Source of the DNA: Vreelandella aquamarina
Lineage (GTDB): Bacteria; Pseudomonadota; Gammaproteobacteria; Pseudomonadales; Halomonadaceae
Reading direction: 5' to 3'
Length of the DNA: 64,000 nucleotides
Assembly (NCBI RefSeq): GCF_020075495.1
Contig: NZ_JABYQT010000002.1
Span: 434,001 to 498,000, forward strand
Positions 16,429 through 25,882 of the stretch are shown here, piece after piece. A model generated the notes under the pieces. It was not told where the DNA came from, searched no databases, and worked only from the letters and a program-made list of their open reading frames with translations. Positions within the stretch are counted from its first letter, which is position 1. Each line of letters opens with the position of its first letter. The translations under genes and the position numbers were made by a program.

Positions 16429-17316
16429 TCAAAAAGCGGCTTGCAGCGACAGGTATCCGCCCTGTTGCGAGGGCAAGCCGGCAATGGTGCCGAGATCCAG
16501 CCAGGCGCCGGTCAGCGAAAGATGCTTATTGAAGAAATAAGCGCTGTAAAGGCTTTGCCAGTCATCCTCTCTGGCGGCACTCATGTTATCGGGTTTTTGA
16601 CGATACTCGGTACCGACAATCCACTGAGGAGTGATGAACACACCCACACTGCCTTCCGCCACCCAGGAGCGGCCCCCCTGGTCGCCGCCAAAGCCGAGCA
16701 GGCCGCCCTGGTTCGCGCTGGTATTGCGCAAGGTGGCATTGAGGAGCACGTTACGGCCTGCAAAGGCGCTGAACAGCAGCTTGCTGGCACTGAGATAGAC
16801 ATCGTTGCCCTGCGTGTGCCGCGCCCCCAACGCGACAGGAATGGTGTTATCGCTTACCCGCTTGTGTTGAGCGCCAATACTCCAGATACCCCAGGGGTGA
16901 TAGAGCACATCGCCGAACAGGCGCAGTTTCGCAGCATATATGTCTTGCTCCAGCTCGCCGCCCAGCGTTTCCAGATCCAGCGTTTGGCGAGCGACCGAGA
17001 CTTCGATGCGGTCATGGACATTCACGCTGGCGCCGGTCACGCTGAGACGGTAATCATCTACCCAGGCGCGGGTGGCCGTGGCCGTGACACCCACTTCCTC
17101 ATCGCTTGGCGTACCTGAAAGCACGGCCCAGGGCGAAAGCCCGCCACCCGCCGCGCCTTCAATGGCGGTTACCGCACCGGTGGCCAAAAGTCGGCTGCCA
17201 GCGTAGGCCGGCGCGGTCGCAAGGATCATCCCCAGAACAATGAATGCCGTAATGCGTGGTACCAGCGTTGTCAGGTAACCAGTGAACGAAGCGGGCGTGT
17301 GGGGGGATGGCATCAT
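16429..17316 (-). CDS. DUF3034 family envelope protein
   Basis: A 295-residue exported protein of the DUF3034 family. An N-terminal signal (about residues 1-39, ending APAYA) precedes the family hallmark SRLLATGAVTAIEGAAGGGL. The rest is beta-rich, and the C-terminus ends in Phe (SLQAAF) as in outer-membrane barrels, so a small outer-membrane protein is plausible. No function has been assigned to the family as far as I know. Its ATG overlaps the stop of the EAL gene by 4 bp. The tight operon with an EAL sensor protein and a globin suggests a shared signalling or redox task. Confidence 0.8.
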   Translation of the reverse strand: MMPSPHTPASFTGYLTTLVPRITAFIVLGMILATAPAYAGSRLLATGAVTAIEGAAGGGLSPWAVLSGTPSDEEVGVTATATRAWVDDYRLSVTGASVNVHDRIEVSVARQTLDLETLGGELEQDIYAAKLRLFGDVLYHPWGIWSIGAQHKRVSDNTIPVALGARHTQGNDVYLSASKLLFSAFAGRNVLLNATLRNTSANQGGLLGFGGDQGGRSWVAEGSVGVFITPQWIVGTEYRQKPDNMSAAREDDWQSLYSAYFFNKHLSLTGAWLDLGTIAGLPSQQGGYLSLQAAF

Positions 17317-19682
17317 GGCACTCTCTGGGGCGTCTTCATCGAGGAGACGGGTTGTGGTAAGGCAGGAGATTCGAAGCTGTCCAGCCAGGCGATCAACTGT
17401 TCAGACGCCATGGGCTTGGCAAGCCAGTAGCCCTGCAGATAATCGCAGCCAAGCGTGCTCAGAAGCTCTGCGCTGGCACGGTTTTCGACGCCTTCGGCGA
17501 CGACCTCGAGGCCCAGGCTATGGCCCATTTCGATGGTCGAGCGAACGATGGTCAGGTCATCCTCTTGTGTATCAATTGCCTGTATGAAGGATTTGTCGAT
17601 CTTGAGCTCCTTGACCGGGAGGCGTCTGATCTGAGCTAAAGAGGAGTAGCCTGTGCCGTAATCGTCGATGGCAAGACGAATGCCCAGCCGATGGAGTTCC
17701 ATCAGCGTGTTCATCGCGGCGTCCACGTCCTGCATGACAGCGCTTTCGGTCACTTCGACACTCAGCTTGTCCGGAGCCAGGTGATGACGCTCGAAAAGCT
17801 GTGTTAGATGATGCGCCAGGTGGTGGTCGATCACATCACTGGCAGAAAGGTTGACCGCTATGGACAAGCGATACCCCTGCTGCTGCCAGGTATCGAGCTG
17901 AGTGCAGACGTGTTCGAGTAACCACTGGCTCAACATGCCAATACTGCCCGAGCGTTCCGCCAGACCTATGAATTCATCCGGAGGGACAAAGCCAAGTGTA
18001 GGGTGATTCCAGCGCATCAGCGCCTCGCACTGCATTACCGCTCCCGTTCGCGGAGCAAGCTTGGGCTGATAAGCCACCCATAATTCACCGTTGGCTACCG
18101 CGTCCTGCAAGTCCCGAATCAGCGTCAGCTGGCGCAGGTGCTGCTCGTCCTGACCCTCGACGTATCGCTGGTGTGAGTGGCGGTGACGAAGTGCCATGTC
18201 CAGGGCTATATCGGCCCGGCGCAGCAGAAGCTGCGAGCTGTCGCCATGAGCCGGAAAGCTGGCTTCGCCGGCACAGATCGAGGGGGTAACGGGGGATTTG
18301 TTCAGGTCGATGGGCTTCTCCAGGGTCGCGAACAGGTGCGCGCGCCAGGCCGCATCGCTTTGCACCTGGTTGGTAAGCAGCAGAAGCTCGTCGCTATCCA
18401 GCCGGTAGGCTTTGCTGCGCGGCGCGTCTAGACACTGTAACCGCTTGGCCAGCGTGACCAGCATATGATCGCCAAGCGCATAGCCAAAGGTATCGTTGAT
18501 AGCGCGATAGTTATCATTTTTCAGCCGAATCAGGCTGAAGGGTTCGCCGTTTTGAATGGCAAGGTCGATATCCTCCTGGGCGCTGATCCGATTGGGCAGG
18601 TCGGTCAACAGGTCGTGGCGCGACTGATGGCGCAGCGCCGCCTCACGCTTGGCAATACCCTCCTGCATGGTCAGAAGCGTTGCAGCAAGCAGTCCTGTTT
18701 CGCTATGCCTGCCCCGCATGGGAAGCTCAAGGACGCGCTCACCCCGCCCGATGCGCTGCGCCGCCTGGGACAACGCCCTCAAGGGCTCGCTGATACTGCG
18801 TGCGCTCCATATGGCTACCAATACGGTAAACAACAGGATAAGCGCAATGATGCCCAGCAACTGCCCCTGCAGCGAACGATAGGCGCCCAGCAGCTCACCG
18901 CGTGAAATCTGCAGCAGTGCGTAGGTCTGATTGCCCCTGTCCGTGTAAAGCGGGCTAGCATAGGAGAGGTATTCGTCATCCTGTGTCATTTCATTGCGCA
19001 AGAGACGTCCACCCTCGCTGATCAGGTGGATACTTTCACTGTCCATCAACTGCTGAGCAAGCGCTGCCTCATGGGTGCTTGCCAGGTAACTGATGCGCGT
19101 CGCGTCTTCGTAATTGATCACGCTGATATCCAGGCCAGTAAGCGCACGGACTTCGTTGATCAGCGATTCATCGATCAAGAAGCCCATGCCTACCCAGCCA
19201 ATCAGATTCGGAGCGCGAACGGGTAGCAGCGCCACCTCGTAAGGCTGTCCCTGGATGATGACGACGCCGGCTGCGCTGCCCGCCTGGCGAGCACGTTCGA
19301 ACAGCTCGGGAAAGGGCATGGGAGTGTTCTGGGGGTGATGACTGCTCGCCAGAATGACACCGTCAAGGCTGCTCAAGAACACGGTATCCGCCTTGGCCCG
19401 GTCGCCATAATTGGCCAGGGCGGAATATAGCGTACTGGTATCCTGGCTAGATACCGCGCTTTTGAAACCGAAGTCGTCGGCAAGGATCGCGACGTTGTTG
19501 CTCAGCTGTTCGCCGCGCACGCTCAGCAGTTGATCGAGCACCTTGGCGCCTAGTGCCAGACGCTGAGAGCCTTTGGCGATGATGTCGTTTTGCGTGGCGC
19601 GAAGAAAGGCGGCCCCTGTAATGAGTTGCGAGACCACCACCACGGCAAGCAGAGCCAGCATCAGGCGCGTTCGAAAGCGCAT
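17313..19682 (-). CDS. membrane sensor c-di-GMP phosphodiesterase (degenerate GGDEF + EAL)
   Basis: A 789-residue inner-membrane signalling protein. It has a first TM helix (about 8-28), a periplasmic sensor of about 240 residues (double-CACHE-like), a second TM helix (about 275-295), a HAMP linker (ARSISEPLRALSQAAQRIG), GGDEF (about 345-510) and EAL (about 520-775). The GGDEF motif has become LDSDE (428-432), so cyclase activity is not expected. The EAL motif is intact (CEALMRWNHP), as are VEVTESAVM and DDYGTGYSS, so it should hydrolyse c-di-GMP. The ATG at 19680-19682 has GAGG upstream. It follows a cupredoxin-like gene that may feed its periplasmic sensor. Confidence 0.88.
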   Translation of the reverse strand: MRFRTRLMLALLAVVVVSQLITGAAFLRATQNDIIAKGSQRLALGAKVLDQLLSVRGEQLSNNVAILADDFGFKSAVSSQDTSTLYSALANYGDRAKADTVFLSSLDGVILASSHHPQNTPMPFPELFERARQAGSAAGVVIIQGQPYEVALLPVRAPNLIGWVGMGFLIDESLINEVRALTGLDISVINYEDATRISYLASTHEAALAQQLMDSESIHLISEGGRLLRNEMTQDDEYLSYASPLYTDRGNQTYALLQISRGELLGAYRSLQGQLLGIIALILLFTVLVAIWSARSISEPLRALSQAAQRIGRGERVLELPMRGRHSETGLLAATLLTMQEGIAKREAALRHQSRHDLLTDLPNRISAQEDIDLAIQNGEPFSLIRLKNDNYRAINDTFGYALGDHMLVTLAKRLQCLDAPRSKAYRLDSDELLLLTNQVQSDAAWRAHLFATLEKPIDLNKSPVTPSICAGEASFPAHGDSSQLLLRRADIALDMALRHRHSHQRYVEGQDEQHLRQLTLIRDLQDAVANGELWVAYQPKLAPRTGAVMQCEALMRWNHPTLGFVPPDEFIGLAERSGSIGMLSQWLLEHVCTQLDTWQQQGYRLSIAVNLSASDVIDHHLAHHLTQLFERHHLAPDKLSVEVTESAVMQDVDAAMNTLMELHRLGIRLAIDDYGTGYSSLAQIRRLPVKELKIDKSFIQAIDTQEDDLTIVRSTIEMGHSLGLEVVAEGVENRASAELLSTLGCDYLQGYWLAKPMASEQLIAWLDSFESPALPQPVSSMKTPQRVP

Positions 19683-19728
19683 GGCCACCTCAGTAACGAC
19701 CCATCGATGATGATAGCCGATGCCATGC

Positions 19729-20418
19729 TCAACCAGCGTCTCTAAAGCGCTGTTGAAGGGGCGATAGCGGTGGCTTGGGAGGGGCGACGGCCTTCAGCTC
19801 GAGCTGGATGCTTGGGGAGGTATCGGCCACGACCTCGCCTTCCCACCAGACCTGCTGGCTGTCATCGAGACGTGGATGCCAGACCCGCATTCGATGCGAC
19901 CCGGCAGGCAATGTGGGCAGCGCCAGCATGCCCGAGGCATCTGTCTTGGCGGCAAAGGGAGCGTCGCTGACCACGATGAACGCCTGCATTTGGTCGTGGA
20001 TATTGCACCCCAGCACCACGATGCCCGGCTGATCAAACAGCAGCGGTTCCGGCGTCTCCTGCAGGTAGAGATTCAAGCTGAAGGTTTTCGCGGCGGAAAA
20101 GGAGTAGACGTTATGGCGTGTCGTGTCCTGATTGGGAAAGGCGACATGGCTACCGGTGGGTATCGTGGTGACATGTGGGTGAAACGTTGCATCACGTTGA
20201 TAGACGCTCTGCACCTCTGTCGTCATGGGCGACGTCGATGGTTCGTAATAGATTTCGACCACGGCGTCTTCAAGGGGTTGGCCGTCGGTGCTGCTCACCG
20301 TAACGTAGTCCGACTGGGCTGGCGAGGATATCAGCAACGCCGTCAGCGTCAGCATACCCAGGCAGGTCTTGAAAACACACGACAGGTTGGCCAGCGAAGG
20401 CCGAGGTTGTATGCGCAT
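19729..20418 (-). CDS. cupredoxin-like periplasmic protein (methylamine-utilization-protein-like)
   Basis: A 229-residue exported protein. A signal peptide (about 1-36, ending PAQS) precedes a domain with a blue-copper-like pattern: HVAFPNQDTTRHNVYSFS (a possible first His ligand) and VLGCNIHDQMQAFIVV (Cys, His and Met in the order of plastocyanin-type ligands). A C-terminal carboxypeptidase-regulatory-like beta domain follows (TDASGMLALPTLPAG). Homologs are often labelled methylamine utilization protein, but no mau genes are here. It is the first gene of the operon with EAL, DUF3034 and globin genes. A role in copper or redox sensing is an inference. Confidence 0.75.
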   Translation of the reverse strand: MRIQPRPSLANLSCVFKTCLGMLTLTALLISSPAQSDYVTVSSTDGQPLEDAVVEIYYEPSTSPMTTEVQSVYQRDATFHPHVTTIPTGSHVAFPNQDTTRHNVYSFSAAKTFSLNLYLQETPEPLLFDQPGIVVLGCNIHDQMQAFIVVSDAPFAAKTDASGMLALPTLPAGSHRMRVWHPRLDDSQQVWWEGEVVADTSPSIQLELKAVAPPKPPLSPLQQRFRDAG

Positions 20419-20623
20419 GGGGTTCCATGGATAGCTGACGAAAAGATAGAAAGAACGTGATGTTAATAGTGTAGGTAAATTGCGGAAAAGTCATGCGGTT
20501 GACTCGATGCAAAACGCTCGCCTATTCCCGCTTTTCATACAACTCGAGCAAGGGTTCGACCGGCAGCGACTCCCGGCAGGGGAGAGGCGCTTCAAGGAGA
20601 AGGGGCGCAGTGCAAGAGAGGGG

Positions 20624-20655
20624 CCATCGCTACCGCGCCGGCGCGGTAGCGATGG
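20624..20655. repeat. 32-bp perfect palindrome just after proS
   Basis: The 16-base arm CCATCGCTACCGCGCC (20624-20639) is followed at once by its exact reverse complement (20640-20655). It ends 10 bp from the proS stop codon. As RNA it would form a very stable hairpin, and it is probably the 3'-end or terminator structure of the proS transcript, although no T-run follows on the minus strand. A REP-like element is the alternative. Confidence 0.7.
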
Positions 20656-20665
20656 ATTATACTGC

Positions 20666-22387
20666 TTATCCGCGCGTTTTTTCGAGCAGGAAGTCGACGA
20701 TCTGGTCAGCGGCGACCATCGTGGCTTCGCTGTCGCGACGGCCCTTGTACTCGAGTTCGCCGTTATCCAGGCTGCGATCGCCAATCACCAGACGGTGCGG
20801 TACACCCATCAGCTCCAGGTCGGCAAACTTGACACCAGGGCGCGTGTCGCGGTCATCCAGCAGAACGTCCAGGCCGGCGGCGGTCAACGCTTTGTACAGA
20901 CGCTCGGACTCTTCGCGTACGCGCTGAGACTTGTGGGCGTTCATGGGCACCAGTGCAACCTGGAAAGGCGCAATGGCGTTGGGCCAGATAATGCCGGCGT
21001 CGTCGTGGTTCTGCTCGATGGCGGCAGCGACCACACGGGTGATGCCGATGCCGTAGCAGCCCATCCACGGATGGCTGGTTTTACCGCTATCTCCCAGAAC
21101 ACTTGCATTCATGGCTTCGGAGTATTTCTGGCCCAGCTGGAATACGTGGCCCACTTCGATGCCGCGCTTGATGGACAGCGTGCCCTTGCCATCCGGCGAG
21201 GGGTCACCTTCAACGACCTTGCGCAGATCGGCGACTTCCGGCAGGGCCACGTCGCGCTCCCAGTTGATGCCGAAGTAGTGCTTGCCTTCGATGTTGGCGC
21301 CAGCGCCAAAGTCGCTCATCAAGGCGACGCTGCGGTCCGCAATGATCGGCATGTCCAGATTCACCGGACCCAGCGAGCCAAAGCCTGCTCCGGCGGCGGC
21401 GCGAATTTCTGCTTCGCTGCCCATGGTCAAGGGAGCTGCCACCTGGGGAAGGTTTTCGGCCTTGACCTCGTTCAGCTCATGATCACCGCGTACCAGAAGT
21501 GCTACCAGACCGCCTTCGGCGCCCTTGACGATCAGCGTCTTGACGGTCTTCTCGATGGGCAGGCCGTGCTGTTCGACCAGCGCGGCGATGGTCTTGGCGT
21601 CTGGCGTATCGACCAGATGCATTTCCTGGGTGGGCGCTTCACGCTTGGCGTCGCTACCCAGCGGCGCGGGCAGGGCTTCGGCCTTTTCCATGTTCGCCGC
21701 GTAATCCGAGGCGTTGGAGAACACGATGTCGTCTTCACCAGAGCTTGCCAGCACGTGGAACTCATGAGAGCCCGTGCCGCCGATGGAGCCGTTGTCGGCG
21801 ATCACCGGACGGAAATCCAGACCCAGGCGGGTGAAGATGCGCGTATAGGCATCGTACATCGCCTGGTAGGTCTCTTTCAGGGAGACTTCATCCAGATGGA
21901 AGGAGTAGGCGTCCTTCATGATGAATTCGCGCGAACGCATGACGCCAAAACGCGGGCGGATTTCGTCGCGGAACTTGGTCTGGATCTGATAGAAGTTGAC
22001 CGGCAACTGCTTGTAGCTGGCAATCTCCTTGCGCACCAGGTCGGTGATGACCTCCTCATGGGTCGGGCCAACGCAGTAGTCGCGCTCGTGACGGTCCTTG
22101 ACGCGCAGAAGTTCAGGGCCGTACTGCTCCCAGCGGCCGGACTCCTGCCATAGCTCTGCGGGCTGAACGGCAGGCATCAGTACTTCCTGTGCACCGGCGC
22201 TGTTCATCTCCTCACGCACGATGGCTTCTACCTTGCGAAGCGTGCGCAGGCCAAGAGGCAGCCAGGTGTACAGGCCCGACGTCAGACGTCGGATCATTCC
22301 TGCACGCAGCATCAACTGGTGGCTGATGACTTCGGCGTCGGCCGGGGTTTCTTTCAGTGTGGCAATGAGCAATTGGCTGGCGCGCAT
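20666..22387 (-). CDS. proS: prolyl-tRNA synthetase
   Basis: A 573-residue class II aminoacyl-tRNA synthetase of the long bacterial type. It shows [20 protein letters not shown] (motif 1), [21 protein letters not shown] (motif 2; Arg and Glu binding ATP), an inserted editing (INS/YbaK-like) domain at about residues 225-405, and the late motif [20 protein letters not shown], then an anticodon-binding domain. The start [23 protein letters not shown] matches the family. It charges tRNA-Pro and edits Ala-tRNA-Pro. It is divergent from a lipoprotein gene and appears to be transcribed alone. Confidence 0.97.
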   Translation of the reverse strand: MRASQLLIATLKETPADAEVISHQLMLRAGMIRRLTSGLYTWLPLGLRTLRKVEAIVREEMNSAGAQEVLMPAVQPAELWQESGRWEQYGPELLRVKDRHERDYCVGPTHEEVITDLVRKEIASYKQLPVNFYQIQTKFRDEIRPRFGVMRSREFIMKDAYSFHLDEVSLKETYQAMYDAYTRIFTRLGLDFRPVIADNGSIGGTGSHEFHVLASSGEDDIVFSNASDYAANMEKAEALPAPLGSDAKREAPTQEMHLVDTPDAKTIAALVEQHGLPIEKTVKTLIVKGAEGGLVALLVRGDHELNEVKAENLPQVAAPLTMGSEAEIRAAAGAGFGSLGPVNLDMPIIADRSVALMSDFGAGANIEGKHYFGINWERDVALPEVADLRKVVEGDPSPDGKGTLSIKRGIEVGHVFQLGQKYSEAMNASVLGDSGKTSHPWMGCYGIGITRVVAAAIEQNHDDAGIIWPNAIAPFQVALVPMNAHKSQRVREESERLYKALTAAGLDVLLDDRDTRPGVKFADLELMGVPHRLVIGDRSLDNGELEYKGRRDSEATMVAADQIVDFLLEKTRG

Positions 22388-22608
22388 GAGCGAAAGATTT
22401 CCTTGATGGTAAAAAAGCCGCGGGCTTAACGTTGAATGCGAGCATTGTACGACTTAGCGGTTAATGCGGCAAAATCCTGCGCAGGGCTGGCGGCTGTACT
22501 GGTTGTCGTTTGTGCTAATATAGCCCGGTTTTTGCAGGCGGCAGTTACCGGCAAGCCAAACCATCGACGCCCGGATGCCGCACTTTTATGATTCTTGAGG
22601 GAACCTTC

Positions 22609-23043
22609 ATGCAGCAATCTGTACGCCGTTGGGCAACCGGGGCCGTGCTTGGCGTCTCCATCGTTGCGCTGAGTGGTTGTGGTACCTTGTTTCACCCCGA
22701 ACGAAAAGGCCAGCTAAGCGGCCAGATTGACCCCGTGGTAGCAGTGGCCAACGGCGTAGGACTCTTGTTTTTTATCGTACCAGGTGTGATTGCCTACGCG
22801 GTCGACTTTTCAAATGGCACTATCTATTTGCCCAGCAATAACAGTGCGTCGGTCGATGTACTGCATCTTGATGGTGCACTGGACGTGGCGTCACTTGAAA
22901 AGCTGCTGTCAGACAAGGCGGGCCAGCCGGTAAGTCTTGAAAGCGAGCTTGTGAAGATCGAAGAGATGACCAACCTCGAAGAAGCGTTGGCCATGGTGCG
23001 CATGTCCGGCGTTCTTGATGAGGAGCGTCTGGCCACCATGTAA
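22609..23043 (+). CDS. small lipoprotein of unknown function
   Basis: A 144-residue protein with a lipoprotein signal (lipobox LSGC, Cys about residue 24). A conserved middle, GQIDPVVAVANGVGLLFFIVPGVIAYAVD, contains one strongly hydrophobic segment that is probably a membrane or interface helix. Similar proteins are sometimes mislabelled polyribonucleotide nucleotidyltransferase; nothing here supports an enzyme. The C-terminus is acidic and helical. The ATG at 22609 follows TTGAGGGAACC. It is divergent from proS and ends before a bidirectional terminator. Confidence 0.75.
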   Translation: MQQSVRRWATGAVLGVSIVALSGCGTLFHPERKGQLSGQIDPVVAVANGVGLLFFIVPGVIAYAVDFSNGTIYLPSNNSASVDVLHLDGALDVASLEKLLSDKAGQPVSLESELVKIEEMTNLEEALAMVRMSGVLDEERLATM

Positions 23044-23065
23044 CCTGCAGGTTACTCGGATGGCT

Positions 23066-23106
23066 GATATGCCCCCAGGCCGGATAAACCCGCCTGGGGG
23101 CATATC
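23066..23106. terminator. bidirectional hairpin between convergent genes
   Basis: The arms GATATGCCCCCAGGC (23066-23080) and GCCTGGGGGCATATC (23092-23106) are perfect, with an 11-base loop. It lies exactly between the stops of the lipoprotein and benE genes, so it probably ends both transcripts. Confidence 0.8.
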
Positions 23107-23114
23107 GTTTGCGG

Positions 23115-24308
23115 CTACGAAACCTGTCTGGATGCGGTCAGTTTGAGCGTGACCAGGCCTGCTACCAGTCCCCAGAACGGCCCGCCGATACCCAGAAGCG
23201 TGATGCCTGAACCTGTCAGCAGAAAGGTGATGATCGCCGCATCGCGCTGCTGGGGTTCTGCAAAGGCGCTCGTAAGCCCGCCAGCCAATGTGCTCAGCAA
23301 GGCGATACCGGCCAGGGCGATGACCAGCACGTTGGGCAACGCATTGAATACGCCGGTGACCGTCGCGCCGAAAACACCCATGATAATGTAGAAGACGCCC
23401 GCGGCCATGCCGGCCGTATAGCGGCGGCGTGGGTCGGCGTGAGCATCTGGCCCCAGGCATACGGCAGCGCTGATTGCCGCCATGTTTAACGCAAACACGC
23501 CAAACGGGGCCATCAGCAGCGTGACGCCGCCGGTCCAGCCGATCAGCGGCGAGCTGTTGGGCTGATAACCTGCGGCTCGCAGAACGGCTACGCCCGGCAG
23601 GTTCTGTGTCGCCATGGTGATCACGAACAAAGGAATGCCCACTCCGATCAGCGTGGAGAGCGACAGTGCAGGCGCCATGAATACCGGCGTAGTCGGCGTC
23701 AGGGGAATATCCTGAAGATCGACCTGCCCCTGAAGCAGGGCAAGGCCAAGCCCGGTCAACAATACGCCGGGTACGGCCAGGGTAGGCCACAGGCGCCGGC
23801 CGACGACCCAGGCCGCCAGCATGACAAGCGGCATCAGCCATTGGCTCTCCATGGCACCAAACAGCTCGAGCCCGAAGCGCAGCAGGATACCAGCCAGCAT
23901 GGCCGCGGCAATGGCGCCGGGAATATGACGCATGAGGCGTTCGAACAGCCCGGTAATTCCGCACAGTGTGATCAGAAATGCCGAGAACAGAAACGCACCG
24001 ATGGCTTCGTCGAGCGGTATGCCCGGCAGGCTGGTGGCCAGAAACGCCGCCCCGGGTGTCGACCAGGCGGTCAAGAGCGGCATACGATAGCGTAGTGAAA
24101 GTCCAAACGACGTGATGCCCATGCCGATGCCCAGCGCCCAGAGCCAGGAACTGATCTGGGCCTCTGATGCACCGCTGGCGGCGGCCGCCTGAAAGATGAT
24201 GGCGGCAGAGCTGGTATAGCCGATGGTGACCGCCACAAAACCGGCGGTCACGGTAGAAAGAGAAACATCCTTCCAGGCGCGCGACTGCGGCGTCGTAGTG
24301 GTCGGCAT
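23115..24308 (-). CDS. benE: BenE-family benzoate/H+ symporter
   Basis: A 397-residue inner-membrane protein with about 12 hydrophobic helices and the BenE family N-terminus (VSLSTVTAGFVAVTIGYTSS, followed by the segment with WSTPGAAFLATSL). BenE proteins import benzoate with protons. There are no benzoate-degradation genes nearby, so the true substrate may be another aromatic acid. The ATG at 24306-24308 has GGAG seven bases upstream; an ORF start ten codons earlier has none. It is divergent from an XRE-cupin regulator, with two matching palindromes between them. Confidence 0.85.
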   Translation of the reverse strand: MPTTTTPQSRAWKDVSLSTVTAGFVAVTIGYTSSAAIIFQAAAASGASEAQISSWLWALGIGMGITSFGLSLRYRMPLLTAWSTPGAAFLATSLPGIPLDEAIGAFLFSAFLITLCGITGLFERLMRHIPGAIAAAMLAGILLRFGLELFGAMESQWLMPLVMLAAWVVGRRLWPTLAVPGVLLTGLGLALLQGQVDLQDIPLTPTTPVFMAPALSLSTLIGVGIPLFVITMATQNLPGVAVLRAAGYQPNSSPLIGWTGGVTLLMAPFGVFALNMAAISAAVCLGPDAHADPRRRYTAGMAAGVFYIIMGVFGATVTGVFNALPNVLVIALAGIALLSTLAGGLTSAFAEPQQRDAAIITFLLTGSGITLLGIGGPFWGLVAGLVTLKLTASRQVS

Positions 24309-24352
24309 GGCAATCTCCGTGGCTTGCTGGGTTAACATGCTGAGCTAGCATG

Positions 24353-24401
24353 TGCGCTATAACGCATGAATAGGCACATTATCATCGTGCGTCATAACGC
24401 A
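24353..24401. promoter_or_regulatory. two matching palindromic operators between benE and its regulator
   Basis: TGCGCTATAACGCA (24353-24366) and TGCGTCATAACGCA (24388-24401) share TGCG-N6-CGCA and an ATAA core, and are spaced 35 bp centre to centre. They lie in the divergent gap between benE and the XRE-cupin gene, and are the natural binding sites for that regulator. Dual sites suggest autoregulation and co-control of benE. Confidence 0.7.
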
Positions 24402-24455
24402 CAATCGGCAGAAATGCAGCGCCGAAAATATCGTCAGGCAATCCAGGAGGAGCTC

Positions 24456-25043
24456 ATGCCTACACAGCCCCAAGCCATTGCCGAGCACGTGGCCAGCACC
24501 GTCAAGCGCCTGCGCAAGGAGCAGCGCTGGAGTCTGGATCGGGCGGCGGCTGAGACCGGAGTGAGCAAGGCGATGCTGGGCCAGATCGAACGCGGCGAAT
24601 CGAGCCCTACGATATCCACGCTCTGGAAGATTGCCAGCGGTTTTCGGGTATCGTTTTCCACGCTGTTCGATAGTCAGACGCCGGCACTTGGCGAGCTCAA
24701 GCGCGACAGCTGGGAATCCGTGTGGGGCGATGACAGCGCCGGCATGCAGGCCAGGTTGCTGTTTCCCTACGATCCGCTGCTGGGTTTTGAAATGTTCATG
24801 ATCGAGCTGGCGCCCGGGGCGATCAGTGAATCGTCACCCCATGCCGAGGGCGTGGTGGAACACATCGTGGTAGTGGAAGGGGAAATGGAGCTGCGTATCG
24901 ATGAGCGCTGGCAGACGCTGCGCGCAGGCGAGGGGCTGCGATTTTTTGCCGACCGGCCCCACGCCATGCGCAACAATACCGCGACGCGGCTACGTTTTCA
25001 CGATGTGATTCACTACTTGCCCGGTGCTGCCTCTGACACCTGA
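24456..25043 (+). CDS. XRE-family regulator with C-terminal cupin domain
   Basis: A 195-residue protein. It has an N-terminal Cro/C1-type helix-turn-helix (residues 12-65: [20 protein letters not shown]) joined to a C-terminal cupin (about 120-190: [21 protein letters not shown]) that would bind a small effector. Such proteins usually control a neighbouring transporter or amino-acid pathway. The ATG at 24456 follows AGGAGGAGCTC; an ORF extension to 24366 runs through the second operator. Its 3' end overlaps the end of the convergent nfo gene by 31 bp. Confidence 0.88.
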   Translation: MPTQPQAIAEHVASTVKRLRKEQRWSLDRAAAETGVSKAMLGQIERGESSPTISTLWKIASGFRVSFSTLFDSQTPALGELKRDSWESVWGDDSAGMQARLLFPYDPLLGFEMFMIELAPGAISESSPHAEGVVEHIVVVEGEMELRIDERWQTLRAGEGLRFFADRPHAMRNNTATRLRFHDVIHYLPGAASDT

Positions 25044-25873
25044 GCGCGCAGCCAGCTGATTTCATCACGCCAGATGTCGGGTTCCACCGTTTCCAGAATC
25101 AGCGGAATGCCACTGATACGTGCATCCTGCATGATGGTGGTAAACGCCGGCAGGCCGATATTGCCTTTGCCCAGGCTGTGGTGGCGGTCGACCCGGCTGG
25201 CGTAGGCGCTTTTGGCGTCGTTCAAGTGCATGCCGCGCAGGTACTCGAACCCCACTACGCTGCCCAGTTCGTCCAGTGTTGCCTGGGTGGCCTCAGCGGT
25301 GCGCAGGTCGTAGCCCGCGGCAAAGGCGTGGCAGGTATCGATGCATACCCCCACTCGGGCCTTGTCATCCACGTGACGAATGATCTCCGCCAGGTGTTCA
25401 AAGCGCCAGCCCAGATTGGAACCTTGCCCGGCGGTATTCTCGATCACCGCGGTAACGCCTTGTGTCTGGGCCAACGCTTCATTGACCGATTCCGCGATAC
25501 GTTTTAAACAGTCCGATTCGCTTATCTTGTTGAGGTGGCTGCCGGGGTGAAAGTTGAGCAGCGTCAAGCCCAACTGCTCGCAGCGCTGCATTTCGTCCAG
25601 AAAGGCGGCGCGAGATTTCGCCAGCCCCTCTGCCTCTGGATGCCCCAGATTGATCAGATAGCTGTCGTGGGGAAGAATCTGCTCCGGCGTGAAACCGTGC
25701 TGCCGGCAGGCGGTCTTGAAGGCGGCAATGGCCGTTTCGGTCAGCGGCTTGCCCTGCCACTGGCGCTGGTTCTTGGTAAACAGCGCAAACGCGTCGGCGC
25801 CAAGCTCGACTGCGCGGTGCACCGCCTGATCAGCGCCGCCTGCAGCGCTGACATGGGCTCCTACATACTTCAT
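25013..25873 (-). CDS. nfo: endonuclease IV
   Basis: A 286-residue AP endonuclease of the Nfo/Apn1 type that nicks DNA 5' to abasic sites in base excision repair. The family motifs holding the three zinc ions are present: [40 protein letters not shown], and R-x-D-R-H-x-x-LGKG. It starts at [13 protein letters not shown], the canonical N-terminus. Its last 31 bp overlap the end of the convergent XRE-cupin gene. The glycerophosphodiesterase gene ends 9 bp upstream, so the two may be co-transcribed. Confidence 0.96.
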   Translation of the reverse strand: MKYVGAHVSAAGGADQAVHRAVELGADAFALFTKNQRQWQGKPLTETAIAAFKTACRQHGFTPEQILPHDSYLINLGHPEAEGLAKSRAAFLDEMQRCEQLGLTLLNFHPGSHLNKISESDCLKRIAESVNEALAQTQGVTAVIENTAGQGSNLGWRFEHLAEIIRHVDDKARVGVCIDTCHAFAAGYDLRTAEATQATLDELGSVVGFEYLRGMHLNDAKSAYASRVDRHHSLGKGNIGLPAFTTIMQDARISGIPLILETVEPDIWRDEISWLRAQVSEAAPGK

Positions 25874-25882
25874 GACGTTCCC

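Noticed and set aside
19729-20418. True methylamine-utilization gene
   Set aside because: No mau genes are present; the label comes only from family naming.
20480-22153. 557-codon open frame antisense to proS
   Set aside because: proS is certain on the opposite strand; long antisense frames are expected in GC-rich DNA, and the translation has no family features.
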